A DNA stretch of 64,000 bases from Chryseobacterium aquifrigidense. GTDB taxonomy: Bacteria; Bacteroidota; Bacteroidia; Flavobacteriales; Weeksellaceae. This document shows positions 32,818 through 41,942 of this stretch, piece after piece. How positions within the stretch are numbered: position 1 is the first letter of the stretch; each line of letters starts with the position of its first letter. Made by a program: the position numbers and the translations under genes. The notes beneath the pieces were generated by a model, which was not told where the DNA came from, did no database searches, and saw nothing but the letters and a program-made list of their open reading frames with translations. The stretch spans positions 148,760 to 212,759 of the forward strand of contig NZ_VFPD01000001.1 of the NCBI RefSeq assembly GCF_006716485.1, in the 5' to 3' direction.

Positions 32818-35562
32818 ATGAAAAAAAAAGTATTACCAGTGGTGATATTGTTGCTTGCTTTTTGCAAAGTACGTTCACAAGTAGGTATTAATACCACCAG
32901 CCCGGCTGCTACTTTTGATATCAATGCCAAAAATGCAACAGGCACTTCTACCAATGTAGATGGTGTTCTGATTACCAGACTGGACCGACAGAGAGCTCAA
33001 AGTATGACAGGTGTTCCTACTTCAACCCTAATTTATGTAAACAGCGTAGCTACCGGAACGCAAACGGGTACTGCTGTGAATATTGATGCCGTTGGCTATT
33101 ATTATTATAATGGTTCCGTATGGACAAAGCTGGCCAATCCCGTTAATATCTATAATGCAGACGGGACCCTTACCGGAAACAGAACCGTAACACAGGGAGC
33201 TAATACTTTAGCATTCACAGGGACAAAAACCAATGCATTCTCTGTGAACGGGAAAAACTTTTCCGTAGATGCAGCGAACAGCAGAGTGGGAATCGGTACC
33301 ATAGCTCCTGCTTCTTCCCTGTCTGTGCAAAACAGTTCGGGAGCTACAAACAGTACCATTTCTGCAGGAATTGAAAATTGTGGTGCTGCATGTCTGCAAG
33401 GAATAGCAAGAAATATTACGCTTTATAATTTAAACAGCACCGGTGGGCAGTTTGCTGAGCTGGGGTTTATTCCGTCAACATCTGAAACAGGACTTTCCGG
33501 AGCCAGCATTACAGGAATTGACCGTGATGCTGCCAACAGCTATGCCGGGTTACAGTTTTCCACCAGAAATGCAACAGACTACGCACCAAGACTGACGATC
33601 AAATCCTCAGGAAATGTGGGTATCGGTACAACGAGCCCTACCAATAAACTTCAGATTGAATCCACCACAAGCGGAGCTTTGAAAATCGTAGATGGTACCC
33701 AGGGTACAGATAAGGTGTTAACATCCGATGCCAGCGGAGTGGCAACATGGAAAGCTTTGCCGGCAGCACCTGCATCTGCCAATATTTATAACACAGACGG
33801 CACTTTAACAGGAAACCGTACCGTTACACAGGGAGCCAATACCCTTGCCTTTACAGGAACACAAACCAATGCATTTTCTGTGAACGGAAAAAACTTTTCC
33901 GTAGATGCAGCGAACAGCAGAGTGGGAATCGGTACCATAGCTCCCGCTTCTTCTCTGTCAGTCCAAAACAGCCCGGGAGCGACAACAAGTACCATTTCTG
34001 CAGGAATTGAAAATTGTGGTGCTGCATGTCTGCAAGGAATAGCAAGAAATATTACGCTTTATAATTTAAACAGCACCGGCGGGCAGTTTGCTGAGCTGGG
34101 GTTTATTCCGTCAACATCTGAAACAGGACTTTCCGGGGCCAGCATTTCAGGAATTGACCGTGATGCTGCCAACAGCTATGCCGGGTTACAGTTTTCCACC
34201 AGAAATGCAACAGACTACGCACCAAGACTGACGATCAAATCCTCAGGAAATGTGGGTATCGGTACAACGAGCCCTACCAATAAACTTCAGATTGAATCCT
34301 CCACAAGCGGAGCTTTGAAAATCGTAGATGGTACCCAGGGTACAGATAAGGTGCTAACATCCGATGCCAGCGGAGTGGCAACATGGAAAGCTTTGCCGGC
34401 AGCACCTGCATCTGCCAATATTTATAACACAGACGGCACTTTAACAGCAAACCGTACCGTTACACAAGGAGCCAATACCCTTGCCTTTACAGGAACACAA
34501 ACCAATGCATTTTCTGTAGACGGGAGCACCTTATCAGTGGATGCTGCCAACGGCCTTGTAGGCCTTGGTACCACAACCCCTGATACGAAACTTACCATCA
34601 GTACGCCTGATAGCAGCTTTGGATTAAATCATACCAATGGTACAGTTAACTTAAAAACGTATATCGGAGGAGGGGCAGCTACCGTGGGAACCACTACTGC
34701 TAATGATCTGAGGTTTATGACCAATAACACCCAAAAAATGACTGTTACTTCAAGTGGAAATGTAGGAATAGGCACAACAACACCCAATACTAAGCTGACT
34801 GTTAGTACAGCTGATAATAGCTTTGGTATTACACATACCAATGGTACAGTTAGTCTGGAAACTTATATTGGAGGAGGATCGGGCTACGTGGGAACCACTA
34901 CTTCAAATACCCTGAATCTGATGACCAATAACAGTCCCAAAATGACCATTACTCCTACAGGAAATGTCGGCGTAGGAACTTTAACGCCAGGGGCCAGATT
35001 AGAAGTAAATTCTGGTACCGCCAATGTTTCAGGATTGAAGTTTACGAATCTAAACTCGTCTTCACCCACGGGAACGGGACAAGCTATTGGGGTGGATGCG
35101 TCAGGTAATGTTATTGCAGTATCTACAACGGCCCAGGTATCAACAACTGAAAATGCAGTTAGTAATGTTCCTGGCTCACCAACCTTTAGTGTGAATGATC
35201 TGGGGTATACTCCTGTTCCGGGTACTGTTCAAAATATTACAATACCAGCAGGTGGTAAGGCTTTATTTATTAATTTTATGCTGGGTATCGATTATTACTC
35301 GTTACCTTCAGGTGGTGGTACAGGCTTTTATCAGGCTATTCTGTTTATAGATAATGTAGCTACAAATGTTTACCAGACAGTTCAGGAGTCAGGGCCAGGT
35401 GCTCAGGCACAGTTCAATTTATCCTCTGTTAAATTTTTAACTGCCGGCAATCACATGCTATACATAGCAATGATCAGACAATATAATAACGGAACTGCGT
35501 CCGGAGCCAATATGGCTTGTACTCCGATATCTGTTTCTTTTAACTCAACATATATTAATTAA
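32818..35562 (+). CDS. Large secreted GNVGIGT-repeat protein with a near-perfect internal tandem duplication
   Basis: A 914-residue secreted protein. The signal peptide (KKVLPVVILLLAFCKVRS) precedes QVGINTTSPAATFDI, as in the paralogue at 25913. Residues about 110-321 and 322-533 are two copies of a 212-residue unit, starting NIYNADGTL and NIYNTDGTL, encoded by 636-bp direct repeats; a third, partial copy begins at 34417. Two further 68-residue repeats follow (TTPDTKLTIS / TTPNTKLTVS ... GNVGIGT). The C-terminal 150 residues are an all-beta domain without catalytic motifs (TIPAGGKALFINFMLGIDYY). Probably a surface or fibre-like adhesive protein; a function cannot be assigned. Confidence 0.75.
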   Translation: MKKKVLPVVILLLAFCKVRSQVGINTTSPAATFDINAKNATGTSTNVDGVLITRLDRQRAQSMTGVPTSTLIYVNSVATGTQTGTAVNIDAVGYYYYNGSVWTKLANPVNIYNADGTLTGNRTVTQGANTLAFTGTKTNAFSVNGKNFSVDAANSRVGIGTIAPASSLSVQNSSGATNSTISAGIENCGAACLQGIARNITLYNLNSTGGQFAELGFIPSTSETGLSGASITGIDRDAANSYAGLQFSTRNATDYAPRLTIKSSGNVGIGTTSPTNKLQIESTTSGALKIVDGTQGTDKVLTSDASGVATWKALPAAPASANIYNTDGTLTGNRTVTQGANTLAFTGTQTNAFSVNGKNFSVDAANSRVGIGTIAPASSLSVQNSPGATTSTISAGIENCGAACLQGIARNITLYNLNSTGGQFAELGFIPSTSETGLSGASISGIDRDAANSYAGLQFSTRNATDYAPRLTIKSSGNVGIGTTSPTNKLQIESSTSGALKIVDGTQGTDKVLTSDASGVATWKALPAAPASANIYNTDGTLTANRTVTQGANTLAFTGTQTNAFSVDGSTLSVDAANGLVGLGTTTPDTKLTISTPDSSFGLNHTNGTVNLKTYIGGGAATVGTTTANDLRFMTNNTQKMTVTSSGNVGIGTTTPNTKLTVSTADNSFGITHTNGTVSLETYIGGGSGYVGTTTSNTLNLMTNNSPKMTITPTGNVGVGTLTPGARLEVNSGTANVSGLKFTNLNSSSPTGTGQAIGVDASGNVIAVSTTAQVSTTENAVSNVPGSPTFSVNDLGYTPVPGTVQNITIPAGGKALFINFMLGIDYYSLPSGGGTGFYQAILFIDNVATNVYQTVQESGPGAQAQFNLSSVKFLTAGNHMLYIAMIRQYNNGTASGANMACTPISVSFNSTYIN
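33145..34416 (+). repeat. 636-bp tandem duplication inside the secreted protein gene
   Basis: Copies at 33145-33780 and 33781-34416 are almost base-for-base identical, with only scattered substitutions, and the frame is preserved (212 codons). A third, truncated and diverged copy continues to about 34600. The identity at synonymous sites indicates a recent duplication or ongoing gene conversion. Confidence 0.9.
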
Positions 35563-35665
35563 ATTTTACAAGTATTCGTATTATAATCAGTCAGTAAAAA
35601 TAAACAGTTAATAGAATCTTCAATTACTGATGATGGTACTGAAAAATATAATGTAAAATAAAGAT

Positions 35666-35696
35666 AACCCCTGAAAATAGTTTTCAGGGGTTTTTA
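35666..35696 (+). terminator. Terminator after the 914-residue protein gene
   Basis: AACCCCTGAAAA / TTTTCAGGGGTT, a 12-pair stem with a three-base loop, followed by TTTT. Confidence 0.85.
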
Positions 35697-35934
35697 TCTG
35701 AAAAATTCTATATGTCTGATAATAAAAATAAAAGCTCTGACATCTTTTATTTTTTATAGGTTTTTTACCGACATCGGAATTAACCGTTATTCCTCAAGAA
35801 ACTATAAAGCAGAAGCTGGTTTATTCTTGCCTAATAAGCTGAAGTATAATACGTAACATATACTTAGTGGCTTTAAGTTACCTGATAAAACTATTATTCA
35901 GCTTTTCTATTTCTGGAAATTATTTAATGGAGTA

Positions 35935-36219
35935 TTATTTATTGAGAAATCTCTTTTCAACCAGGTTGTAAAAAATAGTTGTTACAGGTATGATTAAAAT
36001 AAAGATCGAAACAAATATAATCCATTGCCGGGTATCATTGGTGAGATCAAAGTTTTTCAATAAATAAAGGTTTGTAATTGCAAGGAGCGGTCCATGTATA
36101 AGATATAAGCTATAGGATATTTTTCCTAAAAATTCTAATGGTTTGTTTTCAAGAATAAGGATTGATTTTTCTGTTGTTTTTTTATAAGTAATATTTCTAC
36201 TTTTTATTGAAGAATCTGG
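35935..36219 (-). pseudogene. Remnant of an acyltransferase-3 (OafA/YrhL-like) gene, C-terminal part only
   Basis: A 94-codon open frame with no start codon, bounded upstream by TAA. It reads SILILENKPLEFLGKISYSL, then YLIHGPLLAIT, the well-known C-terminal motif of membrane acyltransferase-3 proteins, and ends with a last hydrophobic helix and VEKRFLNK. The 250-300 residues that should come before are absent, so the gene is broken. Functional members acylate surface polysaccharides. The stretch between 35701 and 35934 also contains a start-less frame of about 45 codons (FFTDIGINRYSSRNYKAEAG) that may be another gene fragment; no family recognised. Confidence 0.7.
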
Positions 36220-36326
36220 TTAGACTTTGATCATTACAGGGATTCAGAAAACAATCTTGAGCCTATATACTCAATATTAAAATTTGGAATTATGAGGGAT
36301 CAGTCTTAAGATGTAATATTTAAAAT

Positions 36327-36364
36327 AAAAACCTCTGAAAATCAAATGATTTCAGAGGTTTTTT
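36327..36364. terminator. Bidirectional terminator next to tRNA-Leu
   Basis: AAACCTCTGAAA / TTTCAGAGGTTT stem; TTTTTT follows on the plus side and an A-run (T-run on minus) precedes it, so it can terminate the minus-strand tRNA transcript. Confidence 0.8.
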
Positions 36365-36365
36365 G

Positions 36366-36445
36366 TACCCAGGACCGGGATCGAACCGGTACTCCTAAGA
36401 ACTGGTGTTTGAGACCAGCGCGTCTACCAATTCCGCCACCTGGGC
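36366..36445 (-). tRNA. tRNA-Leu (anticodon CAA)
   Basis: The minus strand folds into a complete cloverleaf: acceptor GCCCAGG / CCTGGGT, D-loop GGTAGACGC, anticodon stem CTGGT / ACCAG with loop CTCAAAC (anticodon CAA, reading UUG), a long variable arm typical of leucine tRNAs, and a T-arm with GGTTCGATCC. The CCA end is not encoded. It has its own promoter (36489-36518) and terminator. Confidence 0.95.
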
Positions 36446-36488
36446 TTGATGTTGATGACAAACCTGATGTTTGTTTCAAATTGGTGTG

Positions 36489-36518
36489 CAAATATAGGAA
36501 CTTTTTTCAATGTTCAAA
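36489..36518 (-). promoter_or_regulatory. Promoter of tRNA-Leu
   Basis: On the minus strand: TTTG (36515-36518), 18-base spacer, TATATTTG (36489-36496). It would start RNA about 37 bases before the mature tRNA. Confidence 0.6.
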
Positions 36519-36537
36519 AGCTTTTTGAAGAATTTTT

Positions 36538-37305
36538 TTAAAAATTAAGTTCCAGACCATCGTAGGCAAGGTGTATTCCGGATGGAAGCTCCTTATCTTC
36601 AATATCATGCAGTCCCAGATGATGACTGATGTGGGTTAAAAATAATTTTTTAGGTTTTAGCTCTTCAAATAATTTAATAACATCGGGAAGGATAAAATGA
36701 GCAGGATGGGGATCAAATTTTCTGATGCAGTTTAAGATCAGAACGTCCAGATCTTTCAGTTTTTCCTTCTCTGTTTCAGAAATAAAACCGGCATCCGTAA
36801 TATAGGCAAGCTTTTTAAACTTATATCCAAACACGGTAATTTTATAGTGAATGACCTCTACAGGAGTAATTTCCGTATCCAATACCTGAAAAGGTTTATT
36901 TTCAATTTCATGAAGTTCAAAAGCAGGCGCTCCGGGATATCTTACATCCGCAAAAGCATAAGGAAATCTGTTTTTTATTTCATGAGCCACTCTTGAATAG
37001 CAGTAGAGGGGAACATCTTTTCCACTCTTAAAAATCAGTGGCCGCATATCATCCAATCCGATGACGTGATCATTATGTTCATGGGTAATCAACGCAATGT
37101 CTACGGTATGTTCGTGGTTGGTAAGCATTTGCTGCCTGAAATCCGGTCCGCAGTCGATCAGTATTTTTTTATTTTCCTCCGTAGTAATCATTACGGAAGA
37201 ACGTAAACGTTTGTCTTTGGGATTTTCTGAAGTACACACTTCACATGTACAGCCTATAACGGGTACACCTTGTGAAGTACCGGTTCCTAAAAATTTCAAC
37301 TTCAT
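36538..37305 (-). CDS. MBL-fold metal-dependent hydrolase (PhnP-like)
   Basis: A 255-residue metallo-beta-lactamase-fold enzyme. It begins MKLKFLGTGTSQGVPVIGC and contains CTCEVC, the zinc-binding insertion of PhnP-type phosphodiesterases. The HxHxDH motif appears as ITHEHNDHVIGLD, with later ligands at YITDAG and FLTHISHHLG. Members hydrolyse phosphodiesters such as cyclic phosphates; the substrate here is unknown. The start at 37305 is preferred to 37353 because the family begins directly with the KLKFLGTG strand. It is divergent from the gene at 37360. Confidence 0.87.
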   Translation of the reverse strand: MKLKFLGTGTSQGVPVIGCTCEVCTSENPKDKRLRSSVMITTEENKKILIDCGPDFRQQMLTNHEHTVDIALITHEHNDHVIGLDDMRPLIFKSGKDVPLYCYSRVAHEIKNRFPYAFADVRYPGAPAFELHEIENKPFQVLDTEITPVEVIHYKITVFGYKFKKLAYITDAGFISETEKEKLKDLDVLILNCIRKFDPHPAHFILPDVIKLFEELKPKKLFLTHISHHLGLHDIEDKELPSGIHLAYDGLELNF

Positions 37306-37323
37306 TTTGTTTTGAGGTTGGTT

Positions 37324-37331
37324 TAATTTTG
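37324..37331 (+). promoter_or_regulatory. -7 element of the 475-residue conserved protein gene
   Basis: TAATTTTG matches TAnnTTTG, 28 bases before the ATG. It is followed by the perfect palindrome GTAAATTTAC (37332-37341) in the divergent region shared with the MBL gene. Confidence 0.5.
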
Positions 37332-37359
37332 GTAAATTTACAAAAAATTTCATGTCCTA

Positions 37360-38787
37360 ATGTATCAGAAACTAACTCCTAAACAAAAAGCATTAACAAT
37401 TAATCTAGATCCTACTATTTATGGTACTTTCGCAGAAATTGGAGCAGGGCAGGAGACTGTTCGCCACTTTTTTAGAGCAGGAGGAGCTTCCGGTACGATT
37501 GCTAAGGCAATGTCTGCTTATGACAAAGATTTTAGTGATGCCATCTACGGAAAAGAAGTAAAAAACAGGTACGTTACCCAAAACAGGCTTCGCAAAATGC
37601 TTCGATATGAAGTAGCTTTGATTGAAGAGAGAATTTCAAGAGATAATAATCCGGATAGAAAATTCTTTTCTTATGCCAATACAGTAACAACTATCAATTT
37701 TGATAAGACTGTAAAAGGCCACGGCTGGGTAGGGATCCGTTTTCAGACTAAAGAAAATGAAGATTACAATGAGATCGTTATCCACGTAAAATTCAAAGAA
37801 AATGATGCTACCCTTCAGCAGGAAACTTTAGGAAACCTTGGGGTAAACCTTATTTTCGGAGCCTTTCATTATTTTGACAATCCGAGAACTTTAGTAGAAT
37901 CTCTTTACGATGATATTGCAAAAGATAATCTGGAAATTGATATGATCGACTTCAGCGGACCCGCTTTTGCTTACGTTGATAACAGACTGATGTCTCTTCA
38001 ATTGGTAAAGAATGGAATGACTGATGCAGTGATCTTCAATTCTCAGGGAAGTAATATGCTTCCGGCAGATGTTTTGTACAAGAAAAATATTTTCGCGGTA
38101 AGAGGAAGTTTCAGACCGGTAACGAAAGTCAACATTGATATGCTTAAAAACGGTATGGATATGTTCTTCAAAGATGCTACCTGTACCCATGAAGAAACAG
38201 AAGTCCTTATCGAAATCACTATTTCCAATCTGAGAGCAGACGGAGATATTGATGAACGGGATTTCCTGGATAGAGTAGACATTCTTGCCAAACTGGGGTA
38301 TACTGTTATTATTTCAAACTTCTCTGAATATTACAGACTGATTGATTATTTTGCCTCTTACACAAGTGGAGATATCGGAGTAGCGATGGGGGTAAATAAT
38401 ATGCTGATGGTATTCGATGAGAAATATTATAAAAATCTTTCAGGAGGAATTCTTGAAGCATTCGGTAAGTTTTTCAGAAACGGAATGAGAGTATACCTGT
38501 ATCCTTACAAAGATCCGGAAACTCATCAGCTGTTGGATTCTTCCAACCTGAAGGTAGAAGAAAATCTGAAAGAATTATACAAATATTTCAAACACAACAA
38601 CCGTATCGTAGATATTACGAATTATAATCCGGAGTTTTTGGAAATTTATTCCAGAGAAATATTGAGAAAAATTGCATGTTGTGTGAAAGGCTGGGAAACT
38701 CAGGTTCCGGAAGGCGTAGCAGAAATGATTAAAGAGCGCGGAATGTTCGGATATAAAGAAGAACTTTCCCTAAAACAATTCTCTTAA
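37360..38787 (+). CDS. Conserved cytosolic protein of about 475 residues, function unknown
   Basis: A full-length, well-formed protein of a family common in Bacteroidota but without an assigned activity that I can verify. It has no signal peptide or membrane helix. Noted segments: the N-terminal GTFAEIGAGQETVRHFFRAGGASGTIAKAMSAYDK, a central GWVGIRFQTKENEDYNEI, and the C-terminal SGGILEAFGKFFRNGMRVYLYPYKD. Database names such as TonB-dependent receptor or nicotinate-nucleotide adenylyltransferase occur for similar proteins but no barrel, plug or HxGH motif is present. It lies 13 bases before the GAF gene, so the two form an operon. Confidence 0.75.
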   Translation: MYQKLTPKQKALTINLDPTIYGTFAEIGAGQETVRHFFRAGGASGTIAKAMSAYDKDFSDAIYGKEVKNRYVTQNRLRKMLRYEVALIEERISRDNNPDRKFFSYANTVTTINFDKTVKGHGWVGIRFQTKENEDYNEIVIHVKFKENDATLQQETLGNLGVNLIFGAFHYFDNPRTLVESLYDDIAKDNLEIDMIDFSGPAFAYVDNRLMSLQLVKNGMTDAVIFNSQGSNMLPADVLYKKNIFAVRGSFRPVTKVNIDMLKNGMDMFFKDATCTHEETEVLIEITISNLRADGDIDERDFLDRVDILAKLGYTVIISNFSEYYRLIDYFASYTSGDIGVAMGVNNMLMVFDEKYYKNLSGGILEAFGKFFRNGMRVYLYPYKDPETHQLLDSSNLKVEENLKELYKYFKHNNRIVDITNYNPEFLEIYSREILRKIACCVKGWETQVPEGVAEMIKERGMFGYKEELSLKQFS

Positions 38788-38800
38788 AAATATAAATACA

Positions 38801-39250
38801 ATGTCAGAATTAAAGAAAAGACTTTCCTCAATTCTTGAAAGTCCCAAACATAATACAGAAGAAAAACTTGAAAAAGTCTGCCACCTGTTGGATCAGGAAA
38901 TTCCTTACTTCAACTGGACAGGTTTCTATTTCAAAAACGGAGATAAGGATGAATTGATTTTAGGCCCTTATGTGGGAGCACCTACAGATCATACAATTAT
39001 TCCTTACGGAAAAGGTATCTGTGGTCAGGTTGCAGTTTCTAATGAAACATTTGTAGTTCCTGACGTACATGAAGAAAGCAATTATTTAAGCTGTTCCATT
39101 GATACAAAAGCAGAGATTGTAGTTCCGATTTTTAAAGACGGAAAAAACATTGGTCAGATTGATATTGATTCTCATACGATCGACCCTTTCACGAAAGAAG
39201 ACCGTGAATTGTTAGAATGGCTTTGTAATGAAGTTTCTAAGATTTTGTAA
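38801..39250 (+). CDS. GAF-domain protein, free methionine-(R)-sulfoxide reductase-like
   Basis: A 149-residue single GAF domain of the fRMsr type, which reduces free methionine-R-sulfoxide. Two cysteines sit where the family has redox residues, in GKGICGQVA and YLSCSID, within typical context (YFNWTGFYF; AEIVVPIF). A third cysteine found in Escherichia coli fRMsr is not seen at the matching place (VGAPTDHT). It probably belongs to the two-gene operon with the upstream 475-residue protein. Confidence 0.8.
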   Translation: MSELKKRLSSILESPKHNTEEKLEKVCHLLDQEIPYFNWTGFYFKNGDKDELILGPYVGAPTDHTIIPYGKGICGQVAVSNETFVVPDVHEESNYLSCSIDTKAEIVVPIFKDGKNIGQIDIDSHTIDPFTKEDRELLEWLCNEVSKIL

Positions 39251-39274
39251 TCGAAACTTACTGTAAAAAAATAA

Positions 39275-39306
39275 AAACTCCGGCTATATCAGCCGGAGTT
39301 TTTTAT
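39275..39306. terminator. Bidirectional terminator between convergent genes
   Basis: AACTCCGGCT / AGCCGGAGTT stem with an ATATC loop, T-run after and A-run before. It serves the GAF gene and the convergent cupin gene, whose stop codon lies in the T-run. Confidence 0.85.
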
Positions 39307-39770
39307 GGATTGTTGGTAGTAATCACAAACATGATTAAAGGCTCATCTCCCGTATTTTCAATAGAATGATAGCCTATAGAATTGATAGCCGTAATATCAC
39401 CTTTTTGAAGTACTTTCTTACGTATTGCTCCATCGGTTCCGGTTCTTTCACGGTATTCTCCGTTTCCATGTACCACAACGTACAGTTCCTGTTCATTTCT
39501 TTGGTTGTGTGTGTGAAACCCGGATTCATCACCATTGTTCAGTAAAACCATATAGGCGGCCAAACGATTATTGGCAAGTTCTTCCTGATCAAACATCTGT
39601 ATCATGTATACCGTACCGTTTCCTCCATACATATTTTCGCGTTTGTCTACACGTGTAATGGTTCTTTCTTCTTTTTCAAACGCCATTACATACAGGTGAA
39701 TATATTTTGAAACCTCCTGTAGTACGTGATCAAATTCTGCTCCTTCAGATAATATAACTGTACCAGACAT
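39303..39770 (-). CDS. Cupin-domain protein
   Basis: A 155-residue protein with an RmlC-like cupin barrel: HTHNQRNEQELYVVVHGNGEY (motif 1, with the His pair and Glu metal ligands) and GYHSIENTGDEPL (motif 2 with the later His). The first 70 residues form an extension with no recognised domain. The metal site looks complete; whether it is an enzyme or a sensor is unknown. It stands alone; upstream (39790-39825) are short TTTAAAG-like repeats. Confidence 0.8.
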   Translation of the reverse strand: MSGTVILSEGAEFDHVLQEVSKYIHLYVMAFEKEERTITRVDKRENMYGGNGTVYMIQMFDQEELANNRLAAYMVLLNNGDESGFHTHNQRNEQELYVVVHGNGEYRERTGTDGAIRKKVLQKGDITAINSIGYHSIENTGDEPLIMFVITTNNP

Positions 39771-39830
39771 GTGAATTGAATATTTAAAGTTTAATGTTTA
39801 GGGTTTAAAGTGTAAAGATGAGGTGAAAAA

Positions 39831-40571
39831 CTAACTTTGCTGCATTGAATGAATTTCTGTGAGAAGTTCTTTAAAATAATTCTCGCATTTGGCAATATGG
39901 GTTCCATACCAGGAAAAGGCTTCACCATCTACAATCATTATCTTTTTGTCAGGATAGAAAACCTGGAGTTCCTCAATATGTTTTTCTTTAAACGGAAAAG
40001 GTTCGGACGAAAGCATAATGACATCCGCATCTGCTAGGTCTTCAGTGGTGATTTGAGGATAACGGGTTTTGTCTTTAAAAATATTTTCAAAACCAATTTC
40101 AGTTAAAATCCTGTGAATAAAAGTATCGGAACCAATGGTCATATAAGGATTTTTCCAGATAAGATAAGCTGCTTTTATCGGAGTTTCCAGTTTTGCCTGA
40201 TTCAGGACATCATAAATTTTAAGATTGAAAAGCTGTGCTCTGTCTTCCTTTCCGAAAAGCTTTCCGAGGTTTTTAAGCAGATAATAATTGTCCTCAATCG
40301 TGTCAATATTGGTTACCATTACCTTATAATCGTCCATCAGAGCTTCTACCTGTTCTTTTACATTTTCTTCCTTATTGGCAAGAATAAGATCCGGCTGTAG
40401 AGCTTTAATTTTCTCAATATTGATATTCTTAGTTCCTCCGATGACGGCAACATTTTTTATTTTATCCTGAGGATGAATACAGAATTTTGTTCTTCCTACC
40501 ACTTCATTTTCGGTCAGTCCAAGGTCAAATAAAGCCTCAGTAATAGAAGGTACAAGTGAAACGATTTTCAT
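39831..40571 (-). CDS. BtuF-like helical-backbone metal receptor domain protein without signal peptide
   Basis: A 246-residue protein of the periplasmic-binding-protein fold used by BtuF (vitamin B12). It starts MKIVSLVPSITEALFDLGL, the mature BtuF N-terminus, with no signal peptide, followed by VVGRTKFCIHP and the KALQPDLILANKEEN segment. Without a signal it is predicted to stay in the cytosol, so it may be a cobalamin handling or sensing protein rather than a transporter component. No BtuCD genes are nearby. It follows the mgtE-side gene order on the minus strand. Confidence 0.78.
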   Translation of the reverse strand: MKIVSLVPSITEALFDLGLTENEVVGRTKFCIHPQDKIKNVAVIGGTKNINIEKIKALQPDLILANKEENVKEQVEALMDDYKVMVTNIDTIEDNYYLLKNLGKLFGKEDRAQLFNLKIYDVLNQAKLETPIKAAYLIWKNPYMTIGSDTFIHRILTEIGFENIFKDKTRYPQITTEDLADADVIMLSSEPFPFKEKHIEELQVFYPDKKIMIVDGEAFSWYGTHIAKCENYFKELLTEIHSMQQS

Positions 40572-40597
40572 ATTGGCATGTTAGATGATGCCTAAAA

Positions 40598-41920
40598 TTA
40601 CAAAAGTTTTCCGGTTAAGAAAAGTCCGGCTACGGTAAAATAGATAATAAGTCCGGTCACATCCACTAATGTTGCTACAAACGGAGCAGAAGAAGTAGCA
40701 GGGTCGAGATTTAATTTCTTTAAGACAAACGGAATCATAGAGCCTGATAATGTTCCCCACAATACAATGGCAATCAGGGAAACAGAAACACTCAGTCCTA
40801 CGTAGACCCAATATTGTCCGTAATCAAACAAACCAATCTGCTGCCAAAGCATAATTCTGATAAATCCGATCACTCCTAAAATTGCTCCGAGACATAATCC
40901 GGAGATAATTTCTTTTTTCATGACGTACCACCAATCTTTCAGACTGATTTCCTGCAGCGCCATGGCTCGGATAATCAACGTTGCAGCCTGAGATCCGGAA
41001 TTTCCTCCACTGGAAATAATCAAAGGAACAAATAGAGCGAGAACAACTGCTTTTTCAATTTCTTTATCAAAATATCCCATCGCAGAAGCAGTCAGCATTT
41101 CCGAAACAAATAAAATAATCAGCCAGGTAGCTCTTTTTTTAATCATTTCTGTCCATGAAGTCTGGATGTAAGGAAGATCCAATGCTTCCAATCCCCCGAA
41201 CTTCTGGATGTCCTCCGTGTTCTGCTGTTCAATCTGATCGAGAATGTCATCAATTGTCACAATTCCTACCAGAACACCGGCTTCTGTAATAATAGGAAGA
41301 GCACCACGGTCATACTTTTCGAAATAAGTTACCGCATCTTCTTTGGACGTAGTGGTAGTAATCGCCACGAAATGATTGTCTGTAATGTCGGAAACCAAAG
41401 TATCTTCCTCTTCCAGCAGTAAGGTTCCGATGGCAAGGTCATCAATTAAGCGGTTCCTTTCATCCACCACATAAAGGTAGTTCATGGTTTCCACTCTTTT
41501 TCCTACCTTTTTGATCTGCTGAAGACATCTTTTTACCGTCCATTCCTTACGGATCTGGATATAGTAAGGCGTCATCAGACGGGCAATCGAATCCGAATTG
41601 TAACCAAGAAGCTTTAAAGCAATCCTTCTTTCCTGCGGATTAAGATGATTAATGGAATACTTGATCAGCTCATCCGGGAAATCCTCGAAAAGAGCAGTCC
41701 TGTCATCCGGAGTCATAGCATTCAGGATTTCAGAAACTTCATCGCTTCCGATACTTCTGATGGTTTCCTCCTGAAAATCGGGATCAAGGTGTGAAAAAAC
41801 TTCTGCTTTGTATTCTTTCGGAACCTTCAGGAATGCGAGCAGCCTCTCATCAGCAGGAAGTTCGCTGAGTGTTTCGGCAATATCGGCAGGGTTGAAGATA
41901 AGTTCGTCTCTAGAATTCAA
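40598..41920 (-). CDS. mgtE: Magnesium transporter MgtE
   Basis: A protein of about 440 residues with the full MgtE plan: an N-terminal helical MgtE_N domain ([20 protein letters not shown]), two CBS domains (about 120-245; [18 protein letters not shown] ... [12 protein letters not shown]), and five membrane helices with [20 protein letters not shown] forming the pore. It imports Mg2+ with cytosolic gating by Mg2+. I place the start at a TTG (41920), because the longer frame to 41974 would run across a good -7 element, TATTTTTG (41943-41950). Confidence 0.88.
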   Translation of the reverse strand: MNSRDELIFNPADIAETLSELPADERLLAFLKVPKEYKAEVFSHLDPDFQEETIRSIGSDEVSEILNAMTPDDRTALFEDFPDELIKYSINHLNPQERRIALKLLGYNSDSIARLMTPYYIQIRKEWTVKRCLQQIKKVGKRVETMNYLYVVDERNRLIDDLAIGTLLLEEEDTLVSDITDNHFVAITTTTSKEDAVTYFEKYDRGALPIITEAGVLVGIVTIDDILDQIEQQNTEDIQKFGGLEALDLPYIQTSWTEMIKKRATWLIILFVSEMLTASAMGYFDKEIEKAVVLALFVPLIISSGGNSGSQAATLIIRAMALQEISLKDWWYVMKKEIISGLCLGAILGVIGFIRIMLWQQIGLFDYGQYWVYVGLSVSVSLIAIVLWGTLSGSMIPFVLKKLNLDPATSSAPFVATLVDVTGLIIYFTVAGLFLTGKLL

Positions 41921-41942
41921 AACGTGAAATTTTTTGGATATG

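Noticed and set aside
33145..34600. CRISPR-like or satellite array
   Set aside because: The repeats are 636 bp, coding and in frame, without spacers.
37360..38787. TonB-dependent receptor or nicotinate-nucleotide adenylyltransferase
   Set aside because: No signal peptide, TonB box, plug or barrel strands; no HxGH or ISSTxxR nucleotidyl-transfer motif.
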